In this document: positions 33,285-46,072 of the stretch, in pieces
Layout: the number at the start of each line of letters is the position of its first letter
Numbering within the stretch: position 1 is the stretch's first letter
NCBI GenBank assembly: GCA_029204225.1
Contig: CM055102.1
Span: 27,010,922 to 27,074,921 of the forward strand
From: Diphasiastrum complanatum
Taxonomy: Eukaryota; Streptophyta; Lycopodiopsida; Lycopodiales; Lycopodiaceae
Direction: 5' to 3'
Length of the DNA: 64,000 nucleotides
Program-made: the position numbers and the translations under genes
Notes under the pieces: model-generated
Databases searched by the model: none
The model's input: only the letters and a program-made list of their open reading frames with translations
Told to the model about the DNA's origin: nothing

Positions 33285-34977
33285 CCAAGAGTTCCACAAC
33301 ACATTTACTCTTCCAACTACTTTTGCACAAGCTTGATGGAACACATTTACTCTTCCAGCTAACATAGCATTGTTGGGCACAAGCATCATCAAGAGTGAAA
33401 CGTCACCTTTCAAGTCCCATGTGAACAAGAGTTGGTAAAAAATGTCATCTACACAACAAAGTAGAACTTCTATGCAACATACATGGCTGTCTCATAACCC
33501 TCATGTGTATAGCCCTTTTCATTTCTTAGGGACAACACATTGTTACATTGCAATTTTCTTGCTTGCATATTCAGAATTTGTATGATTGAACATTTAAGGA
33601 GCCCAAAACATGTCTCTACAGTGGTGCATAATCAATGTCCAACTAAGATCACTTGAACAATATTCTAACTAGAGCGACAATTTATTTGATAGTCATGCAA
33701 TCAATTTTGAGGTTGATCTTAACATTTCATGATTGCCTTTTTATTCCTTTTCAAAGAGGTTCTTCCACATAACTGAACAAGGAGTTTAGAAGAGAGATGT
33801 AAGTTCTTGAAGATCTCTTGCTTACACACCCTTGTGGTCTTACTATTGTCTCCTGTCTACTCTCTATCTCAAGGGGGATTGTTAAGTTCTTAGATTTCAA
33901 GATGAATCATGCTTTTAACGAGATGGAGGCTGGTAATATGCAAATTTCTAGACTTCTACAGTGTGATACTATGTTGTGAGAATAAATAAATTTGCAGCAG
34001 TGCCATTTTGGGTCGGTGAATCCCTACGCAGCTTTCAGATTGGAATGCAATTGCAACCAAGCACCACAACATCGAGGAAGCTAGAGTTCAGATTAGGGTT
34101 TCTCCTTGGGAGATAATTTCAGAAACTAGCACAAATATCAGTTATCCTTTTTGCATCTAATAGTTAAGTTACACTAGTAATATTGTGTACAAATGCACAT
34201 CCTTAATTAGGTCTTATATAGAGTCCATGTCCAGATACACAAGTCCTTTTAACAAGCACAAATTTATATTTCCGAAGACGAGCATGCAGATAGCATGCCT
34301 TGTGCAAAGCATGGACAAATAATTTTGATATTGATGGTCACATCATTTGGTTGTGAATATGGTCACTCGATTCAAGAATCATCTACTTGTTCTGAAAGTG
34401 ACAGGAGCAACTGACATTGTCTCTAGACTGCAATGACCTTATCACCTGTTCTTTTTATTTAGGGCCCACAAACCATGTAGCCCCTCATCTGATCACAAGA
34501 GAGGTCATGTTTGCTTTTACATGCCCCAAAGAACTGGGGATGATATCATGCTTGGCCAGTAGAAAAGAAACTGACGAACAAACAATCTTGACTGTACAAG
34601 GCAAAACAGAAGGTATGCATATGACATTTAAAATACCAAGTATATGTGCAAATGGATACGATCATAGAAAAGAGTGATTTAAACAGGCAATTGCAGACCG
34701 GCTAGAAGCTGAGACAGTGCAAATTTACTTGCATCATTCATGCTTAGTTCATAAAAGGATAAGCTTGATGCTATAAGTCTCGTATCACCAGCTCAACCAT
34801 GGAGAGTGCTGCAGATTTACACAAAGAATTCACAAGTCAATCATTGAATAAAGAGCAAGACAGGCAAAGATACTCTGGTCTCTCAAATATGTAGCCTCCC
34901 CTTGATATGAAGCAGAATAAGCTCACAAAAGCCTTAGACAACAAGTACATTACTGATTAAAATGGCCGAAGAAACTT
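33285..34977. other. Intergenic repeats, no gene
   Basis: Contains two copies of AACACATTTACTCTTCCA (33301, 33340), a segment at 33340-33540 similar to 35795-35985, and a polypurine-like AAGGGGGAT followed by TGTTAAGTTC at about 33872-33890, which could be an old LTR boundary. The open frame at 34417-34677 shows no domain. Confidence 0.45.
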
Positions 34978-34985
34978 GTTAGAAC

Positions 34986-35748
34986 CATAGTTGCCCGTTC
35001 CGGAACGAAACGCATTCTGGAATGCAAATGCGATCCGTTCCGGAAATTGACCAAAGGATTTTTTTTTTAAATTTACAAAGGTAAAAAGTGTGATACTGTA
35101 ATATCGCTGTTCCAGCCATTTCTCGACCTCGCTCAGCTCTGATGCACAGCGGAGTGATGGGGCAAAAAGATAGCTGGCCCGAAGGAATTCTAGGATGATC
35201 TGGCTTGAGAGTGGGTATTTCTTTAACAAGAAAAACAGCAGCGATACTGACTTCAACATATAGAAAAATACGCTGGAGATCGCTGGAGTCATCTACACTG
35301 GATAGATGTGGATGATTCAGAGATAGATACGCGCGCTTGAGACAGCCATCCAGTAGATCAGATTGAGACAACATCCAGTAGTAGATGGTTTGTATGCATG
35401 GGCCAGAGCAGGCTTCTCTAGGAGGTAGGTTTTTGTTCATGTGAAATAATATCATGCAGATGGTCAATCGTTTATGATTCACAAGCTATGAAATACTCCA
35501 TGTCAGGATACAGACACGCTTGGAATTAATGTCAGTACTAAGTATACAGATGCACTTGGAATCAATGTGGCCACTGCAGTTGGAGATTCTCATTAACTGA
35601 AATTGTTGGAGCATTCCAGGACCTGTTTTTTTATATTTAAAAAAAAAAAATGTTCCAACCCAGTACGTTCCAGAACGTACTGTACAGAAGGTACTGTACG
35701 GAACATACTGTACGCTCCAGGCCAAAAGGGTCTGAACGGGTTTTTAAG
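34986..35748. mobile_element. Non-autonomous DNA element with self-complementary terminal words
   Basis: The 763-bp block is flanked by perfect 8-bp direct repeats GTTAGAAC (34978-34985 and 35749-35756). Its ends form a poor inverted repeat: CATAGTTGCCCGTTC against CTTAAAAACCCGTTC. The left end carries GTTCCGGAAC-type palindromes and then a T run. The right end carries an A run and then AGTACGTTC/GAACGTACT and GTACTGTAC words. An 8-bp duplication fits the hAT superfamily, whose ends often carry repeated transposase-binding motifs. No transposase is encoded; open frames across it are chance. The flank and end structure are seen directly, the hAT assignment is inference. Confidence 0.6.
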
Positions 35749-35756
35749 GTTAGAAC

Positions 35757-36166
35757 ACAAGTCCTACATAAGGGTAACTTGCTGTGACAAGCTGCGTAGC
35801 ACAACTCTTCCAGCTCACGTGGAATTGCTTTGCAAAAGCATCACCAACAAGAAAACCTCACCTTTCAAATTCAGTGTAAACACGAATTGGTCAAGAACAT
35901 CATATACAAGAGCAACTTGTATGGAAGATACAAGGCTGCCTCAAAGTCCTGATATGTAAAGCTCTTTTCTGATTTTAAGGGAGGAAAAAACTTTCTGATC
36001 AAGTACCAAACAGTGCCAAAACTATAGTAATGCACGCCAACATGAAATCATATAACCTGCTAAGCCAGCTATGTAAAGAGCAAGGAATAATTATGACTAG
36101 GTGGTTATGATAAGCTTCAACAATGAACAAAGAAGAACCATGTTGCCTGCTCAGCAAGGCAACAGA
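35757..36166. other. Downstream flank of the kinase gene with a diverged repeat
   Basis: 35795-35985 is recognisably similar to 33355-33540 (CTCTTCCAGCTCAC.., CTCACCTTTCAA, GGCTGCCTCAAAG). It presumably includes the 3' UTR of the kinase gene on the minus strand. No clear polyadenylation signal was identified. Confidence 0.4.
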
Positions 36167-39100
36167 TCAATGGACGCTTTTTGAAGTAGGTTCTTGTGAC
36201 GAGTTAGAGTAGTCTTTTCTTATGTCCCAAAGAACAGCTGCCACCTCCTGCATTGTCGGTCTGTTTTTCCTTGTTGGGGCCGAACAGTGCAAAGCCAGCT
36301 CAACTAACCGTCGAATTGCTAATGATGCTGCTGATGTTAGCTCCAACTTAGGATCCAAGATTTCAGCAGCATTGCCTTGAACAAGTCTATCAGCAGCCTG
36401 GAGTGAACATCACCAAATGCTTAAATTCAGAGGTTGAAATTTTACAAGATATACCAGAAGGAATGCAATAAGAGATTAGGCTTTTAGAATATGACCACCA
36501 GTTTTCTTGTGTGGATTAAAACCACATGCAAATCTAGACCACTCAGTCAACAAGATTTAGGCGCTGCTATGTCTTAAACAAAATGACCTTGAGTATATGA
36601 GATGTTTCTTTTCAAGTCTTACTGCTATACATTTCTGCATGAGCTAACACTAAGCCAGATGCAGAGTAAAAAAATCGGCTGGAAGTAAAATGTTTACAGG
36701 CATTCAACACAGTACCCTTACTAATTTTTGCAAGTTGTAAACCCAAAAGGTAAATTGCTCGGCTTATCACTGCAAACAAGTCAAAATGTTGATAATTACA
36801 CCGATGGCGCCTTCAAGTGCAACTCTGGCACTGCATCTAGCAGGATATAAAGTTGTCATAGTGCAGATTATTCAATATGTAAGCTTCTAGTAGGTCAAAT
36901 TTGAGGCGATCAGAAAAGTCAATCAAACAAACTAAATTGAAACTGCTGCTTCAAATGGTACCTCCATTCAAAACCTCAAATCACTCTCTGGGGTAACTTC
37001 AATCTGCACTCAATGCTAGTAGACCAAGTGTCTCTGACATTGTTATGACCTCACGTCTCAACATCAGAGCCTTGGATTGGACATGATATTTTGGAAACGG
37101 CCCTAACAATGGATCGAAAAGTGCAATGTGCAAGTTTTTCTGTGGCAACATACATCCATATTAAACAGGAGGCAGGCAGGGGAGCCACATTGAGGGGTAG
37201 GAGAGAGACATGCAGGATGAGAACTGCAGGATGCAGGCAGAGGAGCCACATTAAAGTGTACGAGACAGACACAGGATGAGTAGCAACTGCAAGAGTATCA
37301 ACACAAGGAAGAGAGAGTGAAGAGGCAGCCTAAGAGGAAGGACAGACATTTGTATAGTGTGGACTTGATCTTGAAACTGCACCAAGTTCCAACTATCCTG
37401 CTCTCTCAGAAACAAGGCTATATTTGCAGGAAGAGTATATATAGGTGAGCACCTTCTCTAGCAGATCTACTAGGAATATGAGCAGTTGCAGGTCCTTCTA
37501 GTATATAGTTGAACTTGTCCTCCTCAGTCACCTCCAGGCTACATAAAGCACTAGATTTTGGTACTCAGAATCTTGTAACGAGTAGCTATGAAACTCTGGT
37601 TTTCAGTCTACAAAGATTGTCGATATTCTTTCTTGGACACTTAAAAACATCCCAATCTCACTGCCTGATTTGAAACCTGTTCAACGACAACTTTATTAAA
37701 ATCAACATAAACCCATCTCTCTAGATACAAAAAGCATCGGATAGGAAAGGGAGGAACGGAGGGTGATGGTGATTGATCCATAACTGAGCCAAGATAGTGT
37801 GGTGAGGATGATGGACAAATCAGAGATGCACGGAATGAAGGAAAGTGATCCCATGAAGTAATCCACCACACTATCTCCTCTATTATGTGGATGATGTGTG
37901 ATTTCTTGAAGTGGACCATCTGACTACCGTATCATAACATCAAGAATATCAGGAGGTTCTATAGTAGCAACCAAACTCATTTGAAACCTATTGTGTTTCA
38001 AAAACGTTAAAAACCCCTTTTTCAGCTTCTACTGTTTTTGGAATAAAATACCATTGTCACCTATTTGTGGCCTATTTTTCACCTACTTATAACGATATCG
38101 TAAGGTTGTGCACGGTCCTATGCTCCCTAATAAGTTTTTTTTTTAATATGTAAGGGCTAGTGAGCATTTCTTCTTACAAAACAGCAAAAAAATTTGCTAG
38201 AAACCGATGAACAATAAAACCTCTCTCAAACTGCCTTTTCTGAACTATTTATGGTTTTGCAGCTTTGAAGAAAATTGCGTAAATAGTTTTTGTGGGAATC
38301 GATAGGCACACTTTCTGACGGACTCTACAGAACACCTACTGTAGTTGTATGGCAGATCATACTTCAAATCAGTACTTCAGAATTAAGACGGGGCCAGATC
38401 AGCCCAAAATAGCCATTGCGCATGTGTGTAGAAAACATGGTGTAAAGTATTTTTGAACGCTGGGTCTTGTATTACCTTTGCAGATTTTTCATACAAGAAG
38501 AGTATCTTTCATCATATCACCTGTTGTTTATCTTGCTGCATATTTTTTATAGTTTCCTGTATGGTTCTAGTCTTAGCTTTATTTCACATTCCGATATCCA
38601 TCTCTAACAATTTTCACTTTTTTGCAACCCCTAAAATTGAAAAAAGTCTCCAGACTTTGTTGATTTTTCTAAACGTTTCAAATGTTTGGTAGCCCGAATT
38701 CAAGCCAACTTAATCACTTAACGATTTATCATGCCATGTAGTCAATAGACTTTACAATGGGTCAGTAAGTTAATTCAAATGAATACATGACTGACTCTCA
38801 ATTGGATCCACATTCTAAGACCTTAAAGCTTCTAAGGATCATTAGCCTTCCAACTTCCTATATGTATCTCAGTTGATGGATGATCTATCCCATCCAATTT
38901 TGTTCTAAAATCCATGGTTCACACCCAAGGGGCCCTTCCACTGATGCACAAAAACCGAACCCTTTTCAATTTGTGTATGAAGGCAGTTTAGCCAGTAGAC
39001 AATGATCGTTCTTCCTGATAGTCTACACTCGATAAGTTCTCAACTTGCCCCAAGTTCTGTGGGACACACTTCCATATTTAGGTTCCTCTTCTATTCGTGC

Positions 39101-42100
39101 GTGTGAAAAATTTACACCGACTCTTACTGCCTGGTAAAAAAATTCCACAACTCAAAAAATATCCAATAAATAAGGAGTCGTAAGGTATTTGAGTATAGGG
39201 TGGGGGGTGGATACAGTTCTTGATAGTCACTTGATCTACATGTCCTTATCAACTGAGACATTCTGCATTTCAAAACTTCAAACACTCTGATTTGTACCAT
39301 CTAACATACTATTCTCACCCAAAATATACTCACTACAGTTACCCATGACGTACCACACACTTAGATCATTTTCCTACAGAAAAGTTCCCAAGAAACAAGA
39401 CTACAAACCAGCTATGATTTGATCCAATGCCACTTCCTAATACTTTATCCTTTTGACCTGCAATTATTGTGGTGGATTTGGCTTCCAAATATGACCTGAA
39501 TGATTGCTATTACAATCAAATCAGATCAGGAACATGAGAGACCTGCATAGCTATGGCTTCTTTACTTTTTTTCACCCAGAAATGAAAAAATTTTAACAAA
39601 ATTTGTCACTATTCGTATTACTATCTCAATATGGCTTATTGTAAGAACTCACACATGTGGTGTCTGTTTGTACAATAAAGTTTTAATCCTACTTCAAAGC
39701 GAATTTCCCTCCTGCACTTCATTGCTTTTCCTGCAAGGCTGATTCCATCCTACTAGACAACTTTGTAGGGGAAGTATAGAGCCTGTACTTTCATGTAGAA
39801 CTCATGCTTTTTACGACAAAATTAGGTTTCTCACCAGAATGAAGGCTCCATAACCTTCACCGGATGTCAAGGTTTAAAGTGACAGAGGGGCTCCATAACA
39901 CACGTGTCACAATTCCATGTCAAAAAAGAGTCAGGACTAATGAATACCCATAGGATGGTGACTCGCTCATTGCTAGGACGCTTTGGCTCGATAGGCCGTC
40001 TTCCAGAAAACATTTCAATCAACAAAACCCCATAGGAATAAACATCAGTTTTAGGTGAAATCTGCATTGTCTGAAAATACTCCGGATCCACATAACCAGC
40101 AGTCCCCTTTACTTGTGTTGAAACATGGGTCTTCCCTGCTTCCATAGGTCCAGTTGTAGAGAATCCAAAGTCTGCCACCTTGGCCCTGAACTTCTTTGTC
40201 ACAAGAATATTTGAGGATTTAACGTCTCTATGGATGATTGGTTTCTCTGCATCAAAAATTAAAACCATATCAAGTGACCATCAATTAAAGCCTCTGTCAA
40301 AGCTATCAAAGGGCTCATAAAAAGGACTAAATATAAATAGAAGGCATCTCATCCATGCAGGAGATTTTGCCAATATACAATTACATAAAAGTAAAGGATA
40401 TACTGCCAATTTTTGGGACTTTAGTCTTCAAGTATTTCTAATAAAGAAAAAAGTTTTAAGAGATTTTGGACCTTCAAGCATGTTAGATATGCATATCCAT
40501 AGCAGAAAAGCATGAAAGTAGGAACTTTTAAAGTACCAAAATTAATATGGCACCATTTTCAACATACACGACCTACCTGCATATAGATGAAGGTAAGTAA
40601 GAGCATGAGCCACATCAATAGCTATGTCCAGCCTTGTTGCTAGGTCAAGAGTGACTCCATGTATACCTGTGCATGTGCTTATTAAAGAATTTTGTACTTA
40701 AAAATAGTGTGAAAACCCTAACCACAGCAAGTACAATCTCTCATTCTGGCTGAGACACAAAAGCATATTCAAAGACCAAGACTGTGACGTTACCATCAAG
40801 ATGTTCACGCAGATTGCCATTTGACACATACTCAACAATAAGGATGTGCTCTTGATCATCTTCTAAATATCCAATCAATTTCACAAGGTTCAAATGATCG
40901 ATATTAGAAAGCATTGTCACTTCATTCTGAAACTCTTTAAAAGCATGTGGCTGCAGGGCTTCCTGAATATCTCAAACAGAAAAAAAGGTTTGAGAAATTC
41001 CCTTTCAACTAGAATTTTTTTTTAAGGAATTATGTACATTCAAACTGTTCATGAGAAGCATAGGCTTTCATCGGCATACAAAAGAAATCAACTTGTAGTA
41101 CTTAAAATAAAATAATCTAAGTTCAAATACTAACTCCCCCAGAAAGCAGAGAATACTTTGGATGAATATCAAATAGTCAAATGAGAAGATTAACATATTT
41201 AGCAATAGTTCTTTTTACACCACACTGCAAACAAAGTGGAACATTTTAAGTTATACTACATCTACAGAACATTATACTACAGCTACAGAACGGTCCATTG
41301 TGAAAGTTAAACAAATGAAGGCTCCAAATTAGCTGTGTGGAACGAAACATGCCACGTGAAAACATTCATTGGCCAATTATCGGTTGGGCAATGTTATAAG
41401 AAGTCTCAAAAGGATCCTTAACCTACAACGCAAGTAAGCTCACACAATCTCATAAAGAAAAAGCAGTGAACATTGAGGAAACAAAGAGACTTAACCTTTT
41501 TCAAGAATTTTGAAACAAAACATTTCAGAATGACACGCAACTACATTGTGAACAATCAACAGCTAATGTGGAAAAAAAAAACAACTTTGCTTGATCTCTA
41601 CCGTCTACCAAGTTCATCTCCATCTAAAAAACCCATACACTTTAAAAGGCTGACCTAGAAATGGTCATTGGGCACTTGTTATGACTTCACAAACTGGAAA
41701 CCACCAGGTGCTGGTCAACACAAGAAACCAAGCGCTCACGATTGACCCCGCCGAAGTGGATTCTGGGTAGGCTGATCTGTGTATTTCTTGGAAAAATCTT
41801 GTCTAAGAGATTGGAAACTAGGTGAAATTTTAAATGGTAATGATCATCCAAGTTGGATTATCCAACTTGAAGAATCATTCAAATTAATAACATATGCAAG
41901 TAATTCAAGGAAGTAATCTAAAATGAAACTAGAAACAATCCTCGGCATGCTCTTTGTGATGGTATATGGATTGATACAAGTCTAAAAAATGCATGAATGG
42001 ATTTCCATTGCTAGAGAATAAATAATCTGTATCGATGCGTACAACTGACACTTGTAAGATGTCTTCAAAAGACATGTACATGGAGACCTATTTGTATGTA

Positions 42101-44310
42101 GTCCGGACATGAGGGTCCGGGCCGGACATTCCGCGTCCGCGTCCGGGTCCGGCGTCCGGACCCGGACGAGTCCGACCCTCGGACGCGGGGTCGGACGCGT
42201 CCAATTTTTTTTTTTTTTTTTTGCTAAATAACTAAAAAAATCAAAAAAAAATCAAAAAAATTGAAAAAAAAAACGGACGCGGACGTGCGTTCGGACGCAG
42301 GGGTTGCTTCCTTAGGTATGTACAGGTGATGAAATTTCTAGTGCCATCTATCTAGCAATTCCTTTGCAGGGCCTGTGACCTCCTCCATGCTCAGCTCATT
42401 GATGATCATACAATAATCTTATTTTAAATCATTAAATGATCCTTCAGTTGACTGTCCATACTTGTCATATGTGATGCTGTATGTGATATTATGTTCATAA
42501 CTCCTAGAGTCGGCGACATTTTAGCAAGCTGTGAGTCTAAAATAACTCGAGCAATGCATATCGTTGACCGGGTCATTCAACATTGTTTGGCTGTAAATGC
42601 AGATTCTATGATAAGACTTAAAGCGAGTATTAGAAAAGAATCATTCAACACGCTTGCCTGTAATTGCAGATTATAAAATAAGCCGGAAAGCCAGTATTCT
42701 TTAACAGTTACTGATATGAAACAGAATTGAACTGAAACAGTGTCTTTGTCTCTGAGGAAAAGCGCAGACAAAAATTGATCTAGATTTCGAAGTGAGCCAT
42801 AAGTTCTCCTTTTTTCTCCTTCTTAAACCTTAAGCACCTTATTGAAGAAGCCCCATCCTAGCTTTCGGGTGTGTCCATGTTCAGACAATTACTTACTTGT
42901 AAGTTATAAGCCATACAAATCAGAATTTTTACAAACAGCACGACCTTTTCCGTCGCTCATGTTTTTTTCTTTGTTTAGAGGCATTGGCTTGATCTGGAAA
43001 TTGCATGTGCATTTTAGTTGCATGACTTTCAAGAATGGGTTGCAAACAGATGTGTCTTGAGCTTTACCTTTTTCCCTCGTTTGATGGCAACCAATTTGCC
43101 ATCCCCTAACTTCCCTTTGTAGACGGTTCCAAACCCACCATGTCCGATTACATTTGAGGCAGAAAAGTTACAAGTGATATTGGCAATGTCGGTCATAGTA
43201 AAACCCATATATCCCGTGCTCTTGGATAAGGAAGCATCCGAAGCAAATCTTGGAGAAGGCTCATTCAAAGAACTCCCTTCCAAGGAGGTGGACGTAGAAG
43301 CCACTGAAAGGTCAAAAGGACAGACATGGTACATTAATAGTTCAAATTGACATTCCTTAAGAAAAGTTATGTAGCTCTACATGAATATCTCTTTTCACCT
43401 CAAGGCATCATAGTAGAAAAACAGAAAGGCAGTCACTCAAACCTCCTCCCAACTCTAGCATATCTCAATAAATTAATGGCCTTTTCCAATGATGCAGCAG
43501 AAGACGACTCAGATCAGCCCTTAATATACAAGATTAACAACAAACCTACACTGTGAGCAAAGTTGATAACCAAAGGATTTTCACTCACATGCTTTGCCTT
43601 TCTCAAGTTCCTTGGGATTCTCTTTCCTGTTAGGCTGCAAGCATGGACATATGAAAACACATGCAACAAGTGAAAATCCACCAAGAATTCCATAAAACTG
43701 AACGTGAACATGTGAACGATAGGGATAATTGGGTTGTTCTGCAAACTCCTCTTCCATTATTGATACACTGGATAATGCACTGGCCTGCCTTGTCCGCATG
43801 TCTAAGGAGCTTGCAGTTTGACCAATAGTTGTTGCCATTTTCCTTCCATGAAGGTATCTGGCTGGAAGATCGAGCATGCAAAACAACAAAAATAAGGAAC
43901 ACCCAAAAAAGGAACAGTGATATCATTGCCTATCTCTATTATCCGAATTGTCCGACTCTAGATAGATTTTAACCTGTCAATACTGCAGGTTTTGTTTCTG
44001 AGACCAAAATGATAACGCGACATATTCTTCCTGTCAAGCTGAGCAGACAATCCAGCACATGCGGATCATTACTGACGCATTCCCCACCCTTGGCATCAGC
44101 AAAATAAAGACTGCACTCTTCGTCATCCTTGTCAGTAACTGTCAATGAGCCACATGAAGAGAATACAATGCCGCAAAGTTTCGAAGCCCCCCTGGCATCC
44201 ACATCTACTGAAATACTGAAATCAATGCCCATCAACAGAAAAAGGGCCACAAGCAACAACGCTCCAGGTAAGTTTGCATCATTCCTTTGAACCAAAACCC
44301 TGGCTGGCAT
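36167..44310 (-). CDS. CRCK-type membrane-anchored receptor-like protein kinase
   Basis: Seven exons: 44310-43974, 43861-43589, 43303-43068, 40962-40794, 40666-40577, 40246-39948 and 36397-36167. All introns are GT-AG and phases agree, giving 544 residues. A hydrophobic signal-like segment (about 14-33) precedes a small Cys-containing ectodomain, and one membrane span (about 166-187) leads to the kinase. Kinase motifs: GHGGFG 257-262, VAIK with Lys278, FQNEV with Glu296, HRDVKSSN with Asp376, DFGF with Asp394, then [11 protein letters not shown] and [16 protein letters not shown]. All catalytic residues are present, so a Ser/Thr kinase is expected. [20 protein letters not shown] and the RRPIEP block are typical of calmodulin-binding receptor-like cytoplasmic kinases, some of which have this N-terminal layout. 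Calmodulin binding is inferred from the family, not visible here. The start is the first ATG before the signal-like segment. Confidence 0.93.
36398..39947 (-). other. Intron 6 of the kinase gene (3.55 kb)
   Basis: The donor TGG/GTATTC and acceptor TTCACTCCAG join kinase subdomain X to the C-terminal lobe in phase 0. No coding sequence or mobile element was recognised inside. Around 37170-37275 a roughly 62-bp unit with core GAGCCACATT is present as two diverged tandem copies. Confidence 0.85.
40963..43067 (-). other. Intron 3 of the kinase gene (2.1 kb) with an insertion
   Basis: The donor AAAAAG/GTAAAG and acceptor GATATTCAG lie between the ATP-lysine exon and the helix-C exon. It contains the 215-bp GC-rich insertion at 42101-42315 and otherwise AT-rich non-coding sequence. 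Confidence 0.85.
42101..42315. mobile_element. Short GC-rich word-repeat insertion in intron 3
   Basis: It is flanked by the 7-bp direct repeat GTATGTA (42094-42100 and 42316-42322). The first about 100 bp are repeats of the self-complementary word GTCCGGAC and variants (GGTCCGG, GCGTCCG). About 20 T, an A-rich centre, and then GGACGCGGACG and TTCGGACGC words again follow. The layout (words, T run, A run, words) repeats that of the element at 34986 with different words. It encodes nothing. Confidence 0.6.
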
Positions 44311-45323
44311 TGATCCGACTTACTTAGTTACATCGATTCACGTAACAAGAATATCAACTTCACCTTCTTGAGAGTCTCATCCAGTCATCAGAGGGGGCTT
44401 CAATCGTTGATTCCACAAAATATGCAAGATCAAAACCTGCCTTATGAAAACAATATCTCACAAAAAACTTACAAAAGGTTGTTCGGCAAATGCTTTGATC
44501 CCCTACAAATCATAATATATAATAGCCACTCAAATCAACTAAGACATCCTACAAAAAGGCTCGTTCTCGGTATCAGCAAGAATCACCTACTTCCAGTGTC
44601 ACCAGAAAGCCATCGTTACGTTTCTTCCGGGCATACTGAAACCAAGGGAGAGATTGGACACGCAGCAAGAAGCAGCAAGCGTATTACTCAACTTTCTGTA
44701 ATGAGATTATGAAGCACTGGTTAAGAAACCCTTAGAACCTTTTTGATGTTGTCTGTCAATTTTGCTCTAGCAATCTCAGCCCGATCCAAGTCCTTGCTGC
44801 TGCATGATATGCTGATAATAAACGAGTGTCACTGGTCAGTTCGAGGCGAGATCTCCCAGGTCGATCATGCTTCATATCATATCTAATGCTCATCTTTCCA
44901 GTTACACGTCCATTGTCCTTGTGATGTCACACTGAAGAGATGCACAGTGCAATCAATGCTCATATACGTTGAAACTTTTTTCCAAAAAAGCATACATACT
45001 AGTTATTATATGAAGGAAATCTGTGTAGTGAAGTAAGTAAATCCTAATAAAACTTAGGTTACATAGGTTTATTGAATTAATAAAATAATTTATTTGTGTT
45101 AATTTCTCTTATTTTATCGGCAAAGAATCTGAGATTCAAGATCCAAAAGACAAAAAATTTCAAAGACCGACAACTCTTAAAAAATGCAGGAAATTGGAGG
45201 AAAACCCCAAAGAGGTTTCTTGAACAATGCTTTGTGTGGGCTGGGTAGGGCCATGTTTTTGACCAAGTGCACCAAGCCTAGATTCCATACTACACTTCAA
45301 TCATTAAGGTTGAAAATTGAGTG
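44311..45323. other. 5' flank of the kinase gene
   Basis: Presumed promoter and 5' UTR for the minus-strand kinase gene. No clear TATA box could be assigned. Open frames on the plus strand show no motif. Confidence 0.4.

Positions 45324-45350
<27 letters not shown>
45324..45350. repeat. (TA)n microsatellite
   Basis: About 13 TA units, near the presumed 5' side of a gypsy LTR. Confidence 0.95.
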
Positions 45351-45354
<4 letters not shown>

Positions 45355-45399
45355 AAACCTTGGGGCTTGTGGGCATGTGTTTGTAAGCCCATGAGTAGA

Positions 45400-46072
45400 A
45401 GCTTAAAAATAATAATAAAATAGCTTAAACTTAGATTTAATAAACTTAAGATTAGAAATATTTTGTATTAAGTTTTCCTAAGTTAAGAAACTTTGGAGTT
45501 CTAAATCCTAAGTTAGAAGTTTTAGAAAGGCTAAAAATATATTAGTTCCATAAGTTAGTGGATACTTATGGAAGACCCTCCTTGTCATAAAAGGAGAGGT
45601 ATTTGCCTTATAAATAATACTTTTGAGATTAAGCTATCAAGTTCTCTATTTTTGAGATTATCTTGCTATTTCACTTGTGTTCCCATTGGAAGGTACATAG
45701 CTTGAGGGAAGGTGCTCGGGCCTCCTCTTGCCACCTTTCATTGGTTCTTTTATTGTGGCATGTTTTTAATTGATTGATACTTAGTTTAGCCGCAATCTAT
45801 CTTTTCAATCCCTTTGGGTGTTAATCTAGGATTTAGTTTAATCACCTTGCTAGTTGGGTAAGCCTTAATAAGGTTTTGTATTTTGTCATCTTAGTTAGTT
45901 TCATTTCTATTTCGAGCACTAGTTGGGTAAGCCTTAGTGCTTTCATCATTGTTTTCTATTTCCGCACTCCGTTTAAAGCTTGGTAGCTTAGAAAGTGGAC
46001 GATCCTCTCTATACTACACCACATCGTGAGTAGATCTAGCCAAACATTCGCAAATCAGATTTACTTCCAACA
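45400..46072 (+). repeat. 5' LTR of a Ty3/gypsy element (start uncertain)
   Basis: It ends CTTCCAACA, followed directly by a gypsy-type primer site. A TATA box (CTTATAAATAATAC) lies near 45609. The segment CTAGTTGGGTAAGCCTTA is repeated at about 45850 and 45922. The left boundary could not be found because no 3' LTR is present in the window. Confidence 0.55.

Noticed and set aside
34957..35482. Minus-strand frames of 111 and 167 codons
   Set aside because: They lie within and across the end of the word-repeat element and show no protein motif.
44368..44712. Plus-strand 114-codon frame upstream of the kinase gene
   Set aside because: No motif, lies in the presumed promoter/5' UTR, and composition is like the non-coding flank.
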